Shown here one piece after another: positions 42,411 to 52,109 of a stretch of DNA of 64,000 bases (positions are counted from its first letter, which is position 1; the number at the start of each line of letters is the position of its first letter). Source of the DNA: Pseudarthrobacter phenanthrenivorans Sphe3 (GTDB taxonomy: Bacteria; Actinomycetota; Actinomycetes; Actinomycetales; Micrococcaceae); contig NC_015145.1 of NCBI RefSeq assembly GCF_000189535.1, positions 3,224,001 to 3,288,000 on the forward strand, given 5' to 3'. A model generated the notes under the pieces. It was not told the DNA's origin. It worked only from the letters and a program-made list of their open reading frames with translations, and did not search any database. The position numbers and the translations under genes were made by a program.

Positions 42411-45253
42411 CGGGTGACTTCCTCCAACAGCTCCAGCACGTGCCGGTAGTCGGCTCCGGTTGCGCGGGTCATGCCCAGCTCGCAGGTGCGGTTGCAGGAG
42501 GCATGGGCGGCGGACCCCAGCTGCGCAACCTCCTCGCCCTGTTTCCGGGTGGCAGATGCCGTGAGCTCGGGATGGAGCATGCCCCGGTCCCCGGCGAAAG
42601 CACAGCAGCCCCAGTTCAGCGGCACTTCCACCCTCTCCGCAACTGCAGCCGCCACCGCGTCCAGGGATCCGTTAATCCCGATTCGCGTAGAGGAGCAGGT
42701 GGGGTGCAGGGCCAGGGACTCAAGCTTTGCGTGGTCCGGCAGGTGAGGCAGGATGTGCTCGGCGGCGAAGTCCACGGCATCCACGATCCGCAGCGGCCGC
42801 TGGCCCACAAGCGGAACATCCGATTCCACCGCCTGGCGCAGCCCCTCCGTGCACGACGAGGCGTCGCAGATGATGGCAAGTTCACCATCGCGGGTGGCTT
42901 CCCTAAGGGTGGCCAGGGTCTTCTGGCGCATCGTCTCCTGGCCGGCCACCATGCCTTTTGAGGACCACGGGGTTCCGCAGCACAGCCCGTCGATGCCCTC
43001 CGGCACCAGCAGCGTGATGCCTGCGCGCCCGCACAGCTGCTCGAAGCTGTACTGGACGCCGCGCCCGTCAGGCCCGCTGCCGGAGGCACCGGCAGAACCA
43101 GCCTTGCCCGGACCGGCCGGCCCGAACATGGTCCCCACGCACGCAGGGAAGTAGACGGCGTCCGGCGCCCCATCCGGCGTCGGACGTTTCCGCAAGGAAC
43201 CGCCGCCCGGCAGCTCCGGCGAGTACAGCGGCACCGTATCCGTGCCCAGCACAACCCTCGCCGCCTTGTTGGGCACCACGACCGCCGGGGCTGGCAGCTT
43301 GTTCACCACGGTCAGGGCCAGTGAGGCTCCGCGGGTCACGCCTTCCCAGTGCTTGGCCGCGGCGTTCCACGCGCCGTTGGCCACCGGGCCGGCCTCGGAC
43401 CGCCGGATCCGCTTGACCAGCAGGCCGGTGTTAATGTCTACGGGGCAGGCCGTCTGGCACATCCCGTCCACGGCGCAGGTCTGCACGGACTCGTAGTCGT
43501 AGTCCTTCTCCAGCTCCTTCACCAGCGCCGCGTCGCCGGCGAGCCGGGCGGCCTCGATGGCGCGCAGGGTAACGATGCGCTGCCGCGGTGTCAGGGTGAT
43601 GTCCTTGCTGGGGCAGACCGGCTCGCAGTACCCGCACGAGACGCAGCGGTCCACTTCCTCGGCCACCGGCGGGGCTGTTTTGATATGGCGCAGGTGCGCC
43701 TGGGGGTCGTCGTCCATGAGGACGCCGGGATTGAGCATGCCGGCAGGGTCGAACAGCTGCTTGATCCGGCGCATCACGCCGTACAGCTCGTCGCCGTACT
43801 GCCGCCGCACGTACGGGGCCATCACCCGGCCGGTGCCGTGCTCCGCCTTGAGCGACCCGCCCTCGCCCAACACCAGGTCCACCATGTCCTCGGTGAAGGC
43901 GCTGTACCTGTCCAGCTCCTCCCCCGTGGCGAAGCCGTCCGTGAGCATAAAGTGGACGTTGCCGTCCTTCGCGTGGCCGAAGATCACGCTGTTTTCGTAC
44001 CGGTACTTCTCGAACAGCCTGATCAGTTCACGGCACGTGCGGCCCAGGACCGGCACCGGAACCACAATGTCCTCCAGCAGCGCCGTGGTCCCCTGCGGCC
44101 GGGCACCCGCCACCGACGCATACAGGCCCTTCCGCAGGTGCCACAGCTGAGCCCGCGCGGACGTGTCATCCGTGAACTGCGCCGGTGCAGCCAGGTTCAG
44201 GCCGGCCAAGGCGCGTTCGCCCACCTCCCGCAGTGCCGCAACTTCATCCGGCTGCCCGGCGGAGTATTCCACCAGCAGCGCCGCGTGCTCCCGGACTGCC
44301 AGGTCGCGTACGACGGCGGGCGTCCCCTTCAGCGTCTGGCCCACCTTGAGCGAGAGGGCGTCCAGGAGTTCCACCGTGGCGGCGCCGGTGTCCACCAGCG
44401 CCGGCAAGGCCGCGTTGGCGGCCTGCAGGTCCGGGAAGACGAGGAGGCCCGTGGCGGCGTGCGGCAGGCGCGGGACTGTGCGGAACACCGCCTCGGCCAC
44501 AAAGCCCAGGGTGCCTTCGCTGCCCACGATCAGGTGCGCCAGCATGTCCACCGGGCTGGTGTAGTCCAGCAGGGAGTTCAGTCCGTAGCCCATGGTGTTC
44601 TTCATGCTGAACTGCTGGCGGATGCGGTCCACGGAATCCTGATTGCCCCGCACCCTTGCCGCGAGCTGTACCAGGCCTTCATAGAGTTCCGGTTCCAGCG
44701 TCCGCAGCTTTTGGTCCGCGTCCGCCGCTCCGGTGTCGATGACCGTGCCGGACGGCAGCACCACGGTGAGGGACTCAAGCGTTTGGTAGGCGTTGTCCAC
44801 CGTGCCGCAGTTCATGCCGGAGGAATTGTTCGCCACCACGCCGCCGATGGTGCACGCGGCCTCGCTGGCAGGATCCGGTCCGAACTTTCGGCCGTACGGC
44901 GCCAGCCGCGCGTTCAGGGCCCGCACCGTGACCCCCGGCTGCACGCGGACCCGCGCACCGCCGTCGAGCACTTCCACGTCCCGGAAGTTGCGCCGCACAT
45001 CCACCAGCACGCCGTCCGTGACAGCCTGGCCGCTGAGGCTGGTGCCGCCGGACCGGAGGGTGAGCGGGAGGCCCTGCGCGGCGCTGGCGCGGAGCAGGCC
45101 GCCCACCTCCGCCGCGTCCTTTGCCATCACAACGGCCTGCGGGATGAGCAGGAAGTGGGAGGCGTCGTGCGCGTTGGCGTGCAGGTCAATCGCGCGGGTC
45201 TTCACCTGCGCCGGATCGGCCACAGCCTGGCGGAAACGGTCGAGTGTTTGCAT
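42407..45253 (-). CDS. FAD/Fe-S D-2-hydroxyacid (D-lactate-type) dehydrogenase
   Basis: The 948-residue protein fuses an FAD-binding oxidase (PLTLRSGGTSLSGQAV; VIVGSEGTLGFVAEA; HAKDGNVHFMLTDGF; AEHGTGRVMAPYV) with two 4Fe-4S clusters (CVSCGYCEPVCPS near 540; CAVDGMCQTACPVD near 595) and two C-terminal Cys-rich CCG-type domains (GLCCGTPWSSKG, NWGCCAFAGDRG). This is the Dld-II/YdiJ architecture, oxidising D-lactate or a similar 2-hydroxyacid to feed the quinone pool. It overlaps the stop of the upstream lactate permease gene (TGATG), so import and oxidation are coupled. Confidence 0.9.
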   Translation of the reverse strand: MQTLDRFRQAVADPAQVKTRAIDLHANAHDASHFLLIPQAVVMAKDAAEVGGLLRASAAQGLPLTLRSGGTSLSGQAVTDGVLVDVRRNFRDVEVLDGGARVRVQPGVTVRALNARLAPYGRKFGPDPASEAACTIGGVVANNSSGMNCGTVDNAYQTLESLTVVLPSGTVIDTGAADADQKLRTLEPELYEGLVQLAARVRGNQDSVDRIRQQFSMKNTMGYGLNSLLDYTSPVDMLAHLIVGSEGTLGFVAEAVFRTVPRLPHAATGLLVFPDLQAANAALPALVDTGAATVELLDALSLKVGQTLKGTPAVVRDLAVREHAALLVEYSAGQPDEVAALREVGERALAGLNLAAPAQFTDDTSARAQLWHLRKGLYASVAGARPQGTTALLEDIVVPVPVLGRTCRELIRLFEKYRYENSVIFGHAKDGNVHFMLTDGFATGEELDRYSAFTEDMVDLVLGEGGSLKAEHGTGRVMAPYVRRQYGDELYGVMRRIKQLFDPAGMLNPGVLMDDDPQAHLRHIKTAPPVAEEVDRCVSCGYCEPVCPSKDITLTPRQRIVTLRAIEAARLAGDAALVKELEKDYDYESVQTCAVDGMCQTACPVDINTGLLVKRIRRSEAGPVANGAWNAAAKHWEGVTRGASLALTVVNKLPAPAVVVPNKAARVVLGTDTVPLYSPELPGGGSLRKRPTPDGAPDAVYFPACVGTMFGPAGPGKAGSAGASGSGPDGRGVQYSFEQLCGRAGITLLVPEGIDGLCCGTPWSSKGMVAGQETMRQKTLATLREATRDGELAIICDASSCTEGLRQAVESDVPLVGQRPLRIVDAVDFAAEHILPHLPDHAKLESLALHPTCSSTRIGINGSLDAVAAAVAERVEVPLNWGCCAFAGDRGMLHPELTASATRKQGEEVAQLGSAAHASCNRTCELGMTRATGADYRHVLELLEEVTR

Positions 45254-46971
45254 CAGGGCACCATCCAGCCGAGTACGGGGGTTGACTGCAGGAAGATCAG
45301 GACCGTGATGAGGGCCAGCAGGCCCAGGCTCCAGCCCACCAGCTTGCGGAACAGCGTTCCTTCCGAGCCTTCCATCCCAACCGCTGCCGAGGCCACGGCC
45401 AGGTTCTGCAGTGAAAGCATCTTGCCCATCACGCCGGCGGAGGAGTTGGAGGCCGCCATCAGCACCGGCGAGAGTCCGGCCTGTTCGGCGGCGGTGGCCT
45501 GCATCTGGCCAAAGAGCGAGTTGGAGGATGTGTCCGAGCCGGTGAGGGCAACACCGATCCAGCCGATCAGTGGCGAGAGCAGGGTGAAGAAGCCGCCGGC
45601 CGAGGCGAGCGCGAATCCCAGCGTGGTGGTTTGCCCGGACAGGTTCATCACGAAGGACAGGCCCAGCACGGCGGTGACCGTGACGATGGTCCAGCGCAGC
45701 TGGACAACCGTCTCGCGGTAGATGCCCAGTGCCTTGCCCGCGGAGATCCGGTACAGCGCCATGGTGATGATGCCGGAGAGCAGCAGCAGCGTTCCCGTGG
45801 ACTTCAGGTGGTCCAGCTTGAACTTCGTGGCCGCTACCGCTTCGCCGGCCGAGTCCTCAATGTGCAGGCCGGGCCAGGCGAAGGTCACGCTGCCCACCTG
45901 CCCCAGCCAGGTTTTGATGGCCGGAATCTGGGCGATGGAAAACACGGCGATGATGATCAGGTAGGGCGCGACGGCGAGCCACACCTCGCGGGGCGCCGGG
46001 CGGGTGTTGTCCGTGGGGACTCCGGAACCGGCCGCGGTGCTCTCCAGCCGGGAACCCGCCGTCGTGCTGCCCTGTGTTCCGCTGGTGCCGGCACTTTTCC
46101 CGCCGGCCAGTGCGGGGACGGCAGCGTCCTGCACCGCTCCCCCGACGCCCACCGACTCCTTCGGCTGCCAGACCTTCAGCATCAGCAGCACCGCCGCCAC
46201 GGTGAACACCGCGGCCACGACGTCGGTCAGTTCCACAGCGAAGTAGTTGGAGGTGACGAACTGGGCGGCGGCGAACGCGGCGCCGGCGACGAGCGCTACC
46301 GGCCAGGTCTGCTTCAGGCCGCGTTTGCCGTCCACGATGAAGACGAGCAGCAGCGGCACGATCAGGGCGATGAAGGGTGTTTGGCGTCCGGCCATGGCGG
46401 ACAGGTCATGCAGCGGCAGGCCGGTGACGCCGTTCAGGGCGATAATCGGTGCGGCCATGGCGCCGAAGGCCACCGGTGCCGTGTTGGCCAGGAGCGAGAC
46501 GATGGCCGACTTGAGCGGCTTCATGCCGGCCGCCATCAGCATCGCCGCGGAGATGGCGACCGGTGCGCCGAAGCCGGCGAGCGATTCCAGGAGGGCGCCG
46601 AAGCAGAAGGCGATCAGGATCGAGAGGATCCGGAGGTCGTTGGAGATGGAGCGGATGGTCCGGCCCAGGGCATCGAACCAGGGCGTGGCCACGGTGAGCT
46701 TGTAGATCCAGAGGGCGTTGATCAGGATCCACAGGATGGGGAACAGCCCGTAGAAGATGCCGGCCGCCGTGGCGCTGAGGGCCTGGTCCAACGGCATCTG
46801 CCAGCCTGCGACGGCCAGGACCAGGGACAGGACCAGGCTGGCGATGGCCGCCTTGGCGGCTTTGACCCGGAAGACGCCCAGCAGGACGAACAACAGCACC
46901 AGGGGAAGGGCGGCGCACAAGGCGGAAAGCAGGAGGGATCCGGCAATGGGATCGAGGATCTGCTGAAACAT
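45253..46971 (-). CDS. Lactate permease, LctP/LldP family (copy 1)
   Basis: The 572-residue protein has 12-14 membrane segments and the LctP signatures FGALLESLAGFGAPVAI, NTAPVAFGAMAAPIIALNGVTGLP and TGSDTSSNSLFGQMQ..AA. Start ATG 46971 (MFQQILDPIAG) has GGAG; an ATG 45 bp upstream adds a non-family extension. The cytoplasmic linker at about 285-340 is Gly/Ser/Thr-rich and differs wholly from that of its paralogue at 50124. Divergent from the GntR gene at 47106, which is its likely regulator. Imports D/L-lactate or glycolate by proton symport. Confidence 0.92.
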   Translation of the reverse strand: MFQQILDPIAGSLLLSALCAALPLVLLFVLLGVFRVKAAKAAIASLVLSLVLAVAGWQMPLDQALSATAAGIFYGLFPILWILINALWIYKLTVATPWFDALGRTIRSISNDLRILSILIAFCFGALLESLAGFGAPVAISAAMLMAAGMKPLKSAIVSLLANTAPVAFGAMAAPIIALNGVTGLPLHDLSAMAGRQTPFIALIVPLLLVFIVDGKRGLKQTWPVALVAGAAFAAAQFVTSNYFAVELTDVVAAVFTVAAVLLMLKVWQPKESVGVGGAVQDAAVPALAGGKSAGTSGTQGSTTAGSRLESTAAGSGVPTDNTRPAPREVWLAVAPYLIIIAVFSIAQIPAIKTWLGQVGSVTFAWPGLHIEDSAGEAVAATKFKLDHLKSTGTLLLLSGIITMALYRISAGKALGIYRETVVQLRWTIVTVTAVLGLSFVMNLSGQTTTLGFALASAGGFFTLLSPLIGWIGVALTGSDTSSNSLFGQMQATAAEQAGLSPVLMAASNSSAGVMGKMLSLQNLAVASAAVGMEGSEGTLFRKLVGWSLGLLALITVLIFLQSTPVLGWMVP

Positions 46972-47026
46972 AGGACTCCATAACGTGAGCAGCGCCACAG
47001 CGGCGTGACGACTCAATGATTGTCTA

Positions 47027-47064
47027 ACAAGTACACATGTGCGTCAAGACGCGTGAACACTTGT
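47027..47064. promoter_or_regulatory. Imperfect palindrome in the lactate permease/GntR divergent region
   Basis: ACAAGT at 47027-47032 and GCGTC at 47041-47045 mirror GACGC at 47048-47052 and ACTTGT at 47059-47064, around AA, with slightly unequal spacing. Position between divergent genes suggests an operator for the GntR regulator at 47106. Confidence 0.4.
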
Positions 47065-47105
47065 CTGGCAAAATGAACCGGATAACCCCTTGCGAAAGGA
47101 ACTCC

Positions 47106-47798
47106 GTGGCGGGCCGTATTTCAGCTGTATCCATTGTGGAAGCCGTGGCTTCCGACCTGCGGCTGCGCATTTTCTCCGGCGAGCTGGCCTCTGCGCAGGC
47201 CCTGACCGAGACCGAGGTGGCCACGTCCTACGAGGTGGCCCGCCCCACAGCCAAAGCCGCCATCGAGAAGCTGGTGGCCGAGGGGCTGCTGGTCCGCGGC
47301 GTACACAAGACCGCCCGGGTGGCGGACCTGGGACCGTCCTCCGTGCGCGACATTTACCTGGCGCGGGCCTACCTGGAGAGCGAGGTGCTCCGACGGCTTG
47401 CCGCGGCGCGGACCGTTCCCGCTGGGGCCGTGCAGGCCAACCGGGATATCGCTGCGCTGACCACCGGCGCGCCGCTGGACGTGGTGGAGCCGGACATGCG
47501 GTTCCATACCAGCCTGATCGATGCCGTGGGCAATGAGCGACTCAGCAGGATGTACTCGTCCTTGGTTGCAGAAGTGCGTCTGTGCATGTCCCGGGTGCAG
47601 TCGCTGCACCTGCTGGACACCGCCCTGATCCAGGCCGAGCACCAGAAGCTCCTGGAACTGATCGAGGCCGGCAAGGGTGAAGAGGCTGCCCGACTGCTCG
47701 ACCAGCACCTGGGACGTGCCCGGGAGCGACTGGTGGCCGCGATGGGCGGCGAGGCCGGGCCGGAGGCAGACCTCCCCTACGAGCTCTCAGCCCGGTAA
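47106..47798 (+). CDS. GntR-family regulator, FCD type, of the lactate module
   Basis: Starting at the GTG at 47106 (AAAGGA six bases before), the 230-residue protein has a winged helix (VASDLRLRIFSGELASAQALTETEVATSYEVARPTAKAAIEKLVAEGLL, about 10-58) and an FCD effector domain with metal-ligand pattern EPDMRFHTSLIDAVGN, EHQKLLELIEAGKGEEAARLLDQHL. The wing replaces the usual R-x-x-V-R recognition by ARPTAKAAIEKL, typical of a diverged FCD subgroup. Divergent from the lactate permease/oxidase pair. Effector probably lactate or a related hydroxyacid. Confidence 0.88.
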   Translation: MAGRISAVSIVEAVASDLRLRIFSGELASAQALTETEVATSYEVARPTAKAAIEKLVAEGLLVRGVHKTARVADLGPSSVRDIYLARAYLESEVLRRLAAARTVPAGAVQANRDIAALTTGAPLDVVEPDMRFHTSLIDAVGNERLSRMYSSLVAEVRLCMSRVQSLHLLDTALIQAEHQKLLELIEAGKGEEAARLLDQHLGRARERLVAAMGGEAGPEADLPYELSAR

Positions 47799-47804
47799 AC
47801 CGGC

Positions 47805-48530
47805 CTAGCTGGCCTTGTTGGTCGCCTTCTCGTACAGCCAGAGGATATGCATCCGTAGCAGCTCGGCGGCGCGGTCAGCATCCTTCGCCTCCACGGCCCC
47901 GAAGATCCCGTGGTGGTGGGCCCTCAGCTCCTCCAGCACAACCGGCCATTGTCCAAGGGAATCCAGGGCGTCCTTGATATAGCCACGGATTGAACCGCTG
48001 AGCGAATCCATGATCGTTTCGATAACCGTGTTGCCAGCCAGGGCACTGAGGGCAAGGTGGAATTGTGCATCGAGGGCGTGGAAGGTTTCCGGGTCCATTT
48101 CCGGAGCATCCATCGCTTCGAGAAGTTCCCTGGCGTGCTGGATCCCGGCGGGGTCGTCATGCTGGGCCGCGGTGCGGGCTGCCCAGGTCTCCAGGAGGAT
48201 CCGCGCTTCGACGATTTCCTCCACGGGAAGCCGGTTGCTGGCGATGTGCAGGCGGAGGGTGGAAGACAGGCCTGCTGACGGCTCCGAAACGATGACCGAG
48301 CCGGATTTGGGGCCGGACCTGTTGGAACTCCGGAGGACCCCCATCGCGTCTAGCAGGCGCATGGCTTCACGCACTGAAGCACGCGAGATGCCGTAAGTCT
48401 CCGCCAGGATGCGTTCCCCGGGGAGCTGGTCCCCGATTTTGAACCGGCCCGAACGCAGCCCCGCCTCAACGTCCTCCACCAGGACGTCGTACGTCCGCCT
48501 GGTTCCCGGAGCCACCGAAGGTTTGGTCAT
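47805..48530 (-). CDS. GntR-family regulator, FadR/FCD type, of the glycolate module
   Basis: From the ATG at 48530, the 241-residue protein has a classical FadR-type winged helix (LVEDVEAGLRSGRFKIGDQLPGERILAETYGISRASVREAMRLLDAMGVL) and an FCD domain (FHALDAQFHLALSALAGNTVIETIM; HHHGIFGAVEAKDADRAAELLRMHI). It is last in line after the GlcD-like gene on the same strand (155 bp gap). It resembles LldR/GlcC regulators. It is a good candidate to bind the GGTCTGACC palindromes at 52003-52030. An ATG at 48551 is a less likely start. Confidence 0.88.
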   Translation of the reverse strand: MTKPSVAPGTRRTYDVLVEDVEAGLRSGRFKIGDQLPGERILAETYGISRASVREAMRLLDAMGVLRSSNRSGPKSGSVIVSEPSAGLSSTLRLHIASNRLPVEEIVEARILLETWAARTAAQHDDPAGIQHARELLEAMDAPEMDPETFHALDAQFHLALSALAGNTVIETIMDSLSGSIRGYIKDALDSLGQWPVVLEELRAHHHGIFGAVEAKDADRAAELLRMHILWLYEKATNKAS

Positions 48531-48685
48531 GGTTCCATCCTGCCCTAACAACCTGCGCCCCCGCTCCGCCCGCCGCCTCCCGGGAACCCTCGCAGCAAGA
48601 GTTTTTGGACGGATAACTAGGCCTAACCATTGGGAAAGACCCGTTACCCGCCCAAAAACTCCTCGTGCTTGGCGCAGGCGTCGGC

Positions 48686-50056
48686 TTAGATAGCCTTGCC
48701 CGGGTTCAGGATCCCCTGGGGGTCGAAGACGTTGCGGATGGAGCGCTGGAGTTCGAGTGAAGTGGCACCGAGCTCGTCCTCAAGCCAGTCGCGCTTGAGC
48801 AGGCCGACGCCATGCTCCCCGGTCAGGGTGCCGCCAAGGCGCTGTGCCAGGTAGAACATGTCGCCAAGGGCCTTCTTAGCGGGACCTTCCGTGATGGACT
48901 GGTCAGGATCGACCACGATCATGGGGTGCAGGTTTCCGTCCGCAGCGTGTGCCACGTTGAAGATCCGGACCCCGGTTTTCCGGGAGATGTCTTCCAGTCC
49001 CGCGAAGACGTCGGCCAGCCGGTTCCGCGGCACCCCGATGTCGCAGATGGACACGCGGCCGAGCTTTTCAAGCGACGGGATCGCTTCCCGACGGGTGGCC
49101 ACGAGGGCGTCTGCTTCCGCCGGATCCACTGCCTTCTCGATGTGGGTGGCGAACGGCTGGATGGCCTGGAGGAGGACGTCCTGCTCCAGGAACGCACCGT
49201 AACCGTCAGTTTGGGCCAGTAGGAATGCGCCTCCCTTTGACCGGTGGTTGGTGCCGTGCACCGTATCGACGGCCTCCAAAGTGGGTCCGTCCATGAGTTC
49301 CAGCACCGAGGGCTGCAGCCGGGCGGCGATGATCGCGGATGCGGCCAGGGCGGCGGCGTCTACATCGGGGAAATAGGCGGCGACGGTGGCAGTCTGGACG
49401 GGCCGGGGTCGAAGGCGGAGGGTTGCTTCGACCACCACCCCGAGTGTTCCTTCGGACCCGATCATCAGCGCATTCAGGTCATACCCAGTGACGCCCTTGA
49501 TGGTGTTCCGCCCGGTCCGCAGCACCCGGCCGTCGGGCAGCACGACGCGGAGCGCCAGTACGGACTCGCGAGTCACGCCGTACTTTGCGCACCACATTCC
49601 GCCGGCGTTGGTGGCGATGTTGCCCCCGATGGAGCAGATTGCCGTGCTGGCGGGGTCCGGCGCGTAGAAGAGTCCGTGTTCCCCGGCGGCGGCATTCACC
49701 TGAGCGTTGAGGACACCGGGTTCAACCACTGCCAGTTGCTCCACGGGGTCGATGTGCAGGATCCGGTTCATCCGGGCGAGGTCGAGGACCACTTCGCCGG
49801 CCTGGGCCGAGGCTCCGGCCGCAAGGCCGGTTCCTGCGCCGCGGGGAACCACCGGGACGTTGTGGGCCGCGGCAAGCTTCATGGTTGCCACAACCTCTTC
49901 TTCATTCGTGGCATACACAACGCCGTCGGGAAGGCTCGGCGGAACGTAACCGGACCGGTCCGTACTTACCCTGACTCGCTCATCCAGGTCTGTGGAGGCG
50001 TTTGCGCTTGCAGTGAGGAGTGCTGCTGATGCTGTGACAGCTGTGGTTGTGCTCAT
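48686..50056 (-). CDS. FAD-linked 2-hydroxyacid oxidase, GlcD-like (glycolate/D-lactate)
   Basis: The 456-residue protein is a VAO-type flavoprotein: PVVPRGAGTGLAAGASA, APDPASTAICSIGGNIATNAGGMWCAKYGVTRESVLAL, NALMIGSEGTLGVVVEATL, and the C-terminal NVAHAADGNLHPMIV and LTGEHGVGLLKRDWL. This is the GlcD family. No GlcE or GlcF (Fe-S) partner is adjacent, so it may act alone or with subunits elsewhere. The malate synthase gene and a second LctP-like permease alongside favour glycolate to glyoxylate. AGAGG precedes the ATG; the permease is 67 bp upstream. Confidence 0.9.
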   Translation of the reverse strand: MSTTTAVTASAALLTASANASTDLDERVRVSTDRSGYVPPSLPDGVVYATNEEEVVATMKLAAAHNVPVVPRGAGTGLAAGASAQAGEVVLDLARMNRILHIDPVEQLAVVEPGVLNAQVNAAAGEHGLFYAPDPASTAICSIGGNIATNAGGMWCAKYGVTRESVLALRVVLPDGRVLRTGRNTIKGVTGYDLNALMIGSEGTLGVVVEATLRLRPRPVQTATVAAYFPDVDAAALAASAIIAARLQPSVLELMDGPTLEAVDTVHGTNHRSKGGAFLLAQTDGYGAFLEQDVLLQAIQPFATHIEKAVDPAEADALVATRREAIPSLEKLGRVSICDIGVPRNRLADVFAGLEDISRKTGVRIFNVAHAADGNLHPMIVVDPDQSITEGPAKKALGDMFYLAQRLGGTLTGEHGVGLLKRDWLEDELGATSLELQRSIRNVFDPQGILNPGKAI

Positions 50057-50123
50057 GGAAAGGAAACCTCTTTGTTTTCTTGCACGCCGTTTTATTGGCC
50101 GCAGTTTTCATGGAGATGGGGGT

Positions 50124-51878
50124 TTAGGGGATCATCCAGCCGAGTATCGGAGTGGACTGCAGGAAGATCAGGACCGTGATGAGAGCCAGCAGGCCCAGGC
50201 TCCAGCCGATTAGCTTGCGGAACAGGGTGCCCTCGGCGCCTTCCAGGCCCACCGCGGCCGAGGCGACGGCCAAGTTTTGCAGCGAGAGCATCTTGCCCAT
50301 GACGCCGGCGGAGGAGTTGGACGCTGCCATCAGCACCGGCGAGAGTCCGGTCTGTTCAGCGGCGGTGGCCTGCATCTGGCCGAAGAGCGAGTTGGACGAG
50401 GTGTCTGACCCAGTGAGCGCAACACCGATCCAGCCGATCAGTGGCGAGAGGAGGGCGAAGAAGCCGCCGGCCGAGGCAAGGGCAAGACCGAGAGACGTAG
50501 TCTGCCCGGACAGGTTCATGACAAAGGACAGGGCGAGCACGGTGGTGACCGTGAGGATGGTCCAGCGCAACTGTTTCAGGGTCTCCCAGTAGATGCGCAG
50601 GCCCTGGGCCGCCGAAATGCGGTACAAGGCCATGGTGATGAGGCCGGAGATCAGGAGCAGTGTGCCGGTTGCCTTGAGGTGGTCGAATTTGAACTTCTGC
50701 GCGGCAACATGCTTCCCGTCGGCGTCCACGACGTCCAGTCCCGGCCACGCGAAGCTCACGCTTCCAGCGGCGCTTAACCAGGTCTTGACTGCCGGGATCT
50801 GGGCGATGGAGAAGATGGTCATGATGATCAGGTAGGGCGCTACGGCCATCCAGATCTCCCGGCGGCCGGGCCGCTGCGCGGGTCCTGCAGCGGGCGTCAG
50901 GACACGCGTGGTGGCTGCCGCGGACACGGCCTCTGTAACGGACGCCGACGCCGGGACCCTTCCGGAGGCGCCGCGGCCGGGCCGGGAGTGGCCGGACCGC
51001 GGCCCTTCCTCCTCCGGCTGGCCTGACTCGCCACCCTGCCCGGACATATCGATAATTTCCCGCGGCTGCCAGATACGAAGCATCAGGAGCACGGCAGCAA
51101 CGGTAGCCACAGCCGCCACGACGTCGGTCAATTCCACCGCGAAATAGTTGGCCGTAATGAACTGGAAGAGGCCGAACACCGCGCCGGCCACCAGCGCAAC
51201 GGGCCAGGTCTGCCTCAGGCCCCGCCTTCCGTCGACGATGAAGACGAGCAGCAGTGGCACGATTAGTGCTATGAAGGGGGTTTGGCGGCCGGCCATCGCG
51301 GACAGCTCATCCAGCGGCAGGCCCGTGACGCCGTTCAGGGCGATGATCGGCGCGGCCATGGCGCCAAAGGCAACCGGAGCGGTGTTGGCCAGGAGAGAGA
51401 CGATCGCGGATTTCAGCGGCTTCATGCCCGCGGCCATCATCATCGCCGCTGTGATGGCAACGGGCGCACCAAACCCTGCGAGCGATTCCAGGAGGGCGCC
51501 GAAGCAGAACGCGATCAGGATCGAAAGGATCCGGAGGTCGTTGGAAATGGAGCGGATGGTCCGGCCCAAGGCATCGAACCAAGGCGTTGCCACAGTGAGC
51601 TTGTATACCCAGAGGGCGTTGATCAAGATCCACAGGATGGGAAACAATCCGTAAAACGCCCCGGCGGCCGTAGCGCTGAACACTTGGTCCAGAGGCATCC
51701 GCCAGACCGCCAGGGCAAGGATGATGGACAGTGCCAGGCTGGCGAGTGCGGCTTTGGCCGCTTTCACGCGGAAAACGCCCAACAGGACAAACAGGAGAAT
51801 CAACGGCAGGGCCGCGCACATCGCGGACAGGCCGAGCGAACCCCAAAGAGGGTCCACTACTTGCTGGTAGGTGCTCAC
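50124..51878 (-). CDS. Lactate/glycolate permease, LctP family (copy 2)
   Basis: The 584-residue paralogue of the permease at 45253 shares long near-identical stretches (ALGRTIRSISNDLRILSILI, AFCFGALLESLAGFGAPVAI, ALNGVTGLPL) and almost the same C terminus, but its Gly/Pro/Arg-rich linker (about 275-340) is unrelated. It starts with GTG, with AAAGGAG upstream. It is first in an operon with the GlcD-like oxidase and is divergent from malate synthase across a region with twin operators. A glycolate (GlcA-type) role is inferred from that context. Confidence 0.92.
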   Translation of the reverse strand: MSTYQQVVDPLWGSLGLSAMCAALPLILLFVLLGVFRVKAAKAALASLALSIILALAVWRMPLDQVFSATAAGAFYGLFPILWILINALWVYKLTVATPWFDALGRTIRSISNDLRILSILIAFCFGALLESLAGFGAPVAITAAMMMAAGMKPLKSAIVSLLANTAPVAFGAMAAPIIALNGVTGLPLDELSAMAGRQTPFIALIVPLLLVFIVDGRRGLRQTWPVALVAGAVFGLFQFITANYFAVELTDVVAAVATVAAVLLMLRIWQPREIIDMSGQGGESGQPEEEGPRSGHSRPGRGASGRVPASASVTEAVSAAATTRVLTPAAGPAQRPGRREIWMAVAPYLIIMTIFSIAQIPAVKTWLSAAGSVSFAWPGLDVVDADGKHVAAQKFKFDHLKATGTLLLISGLITMALYRISAAQGLRIYWETLKQLRWTILTVTTVLALSFVMNLSGQTTSLGLALASAGGFFALLSPLIGWIGVALTGSDTSSNSLFGQMQATAAEQTGLSPVLMAASNSSAGVMGKMLSLQNLAVASAAVGLEGAEGTLFRKLIGWSLGLLALITVLIFLQSTPILGWMIP

Positions 51879-52002
51879 AAAAAACTCCTTTGTATTTGGA
51901 GCGGGGAGGATGGGGCACGGGTTCGAGGTTCACACGTGGGGCGAAAACAAGATTCCACCATGTGAGAAATAAGTTTTACCTCGTGGACAAACCCTACGTA
52001 TC

Positions 52003-52030
52003 GGTCTGACCAATCGTCAATGGTCTGACC
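52003..52030. promoter_or_regulatory. Twin GntR-type operators between permease and malate synthase
   Basis: GGTCTGACC occurs at 52003-52011 and again at 52022-52030, 19 bp apart. Each is a perfect palindrome (GGTC-T-GACC), resembling the GGTCnGACC core of FadR/FCD operators. Placement on one face of the helix about every two turns suggests cooperative dimers controlling both divergent transcripts. Confidence 0.7.
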
Positions 52031-52109
52031 GATTTATTCGAAACCCTTGTTTTTTCGTTTTGTAGAACATAATGTCCGTATCGTGAAACTCGCTCGAAAG
52101 GATTCTGTA

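Noticed and set aside
43349..45721. A 790-codon open frame on the plus strand
   Set aside because: It is antisense to the FAD/Fe-S dehydrogenase and permease genes, has the His/Val/Gly/Arg-rich composition typical of GC-rich shadow frames, and shows no domain.
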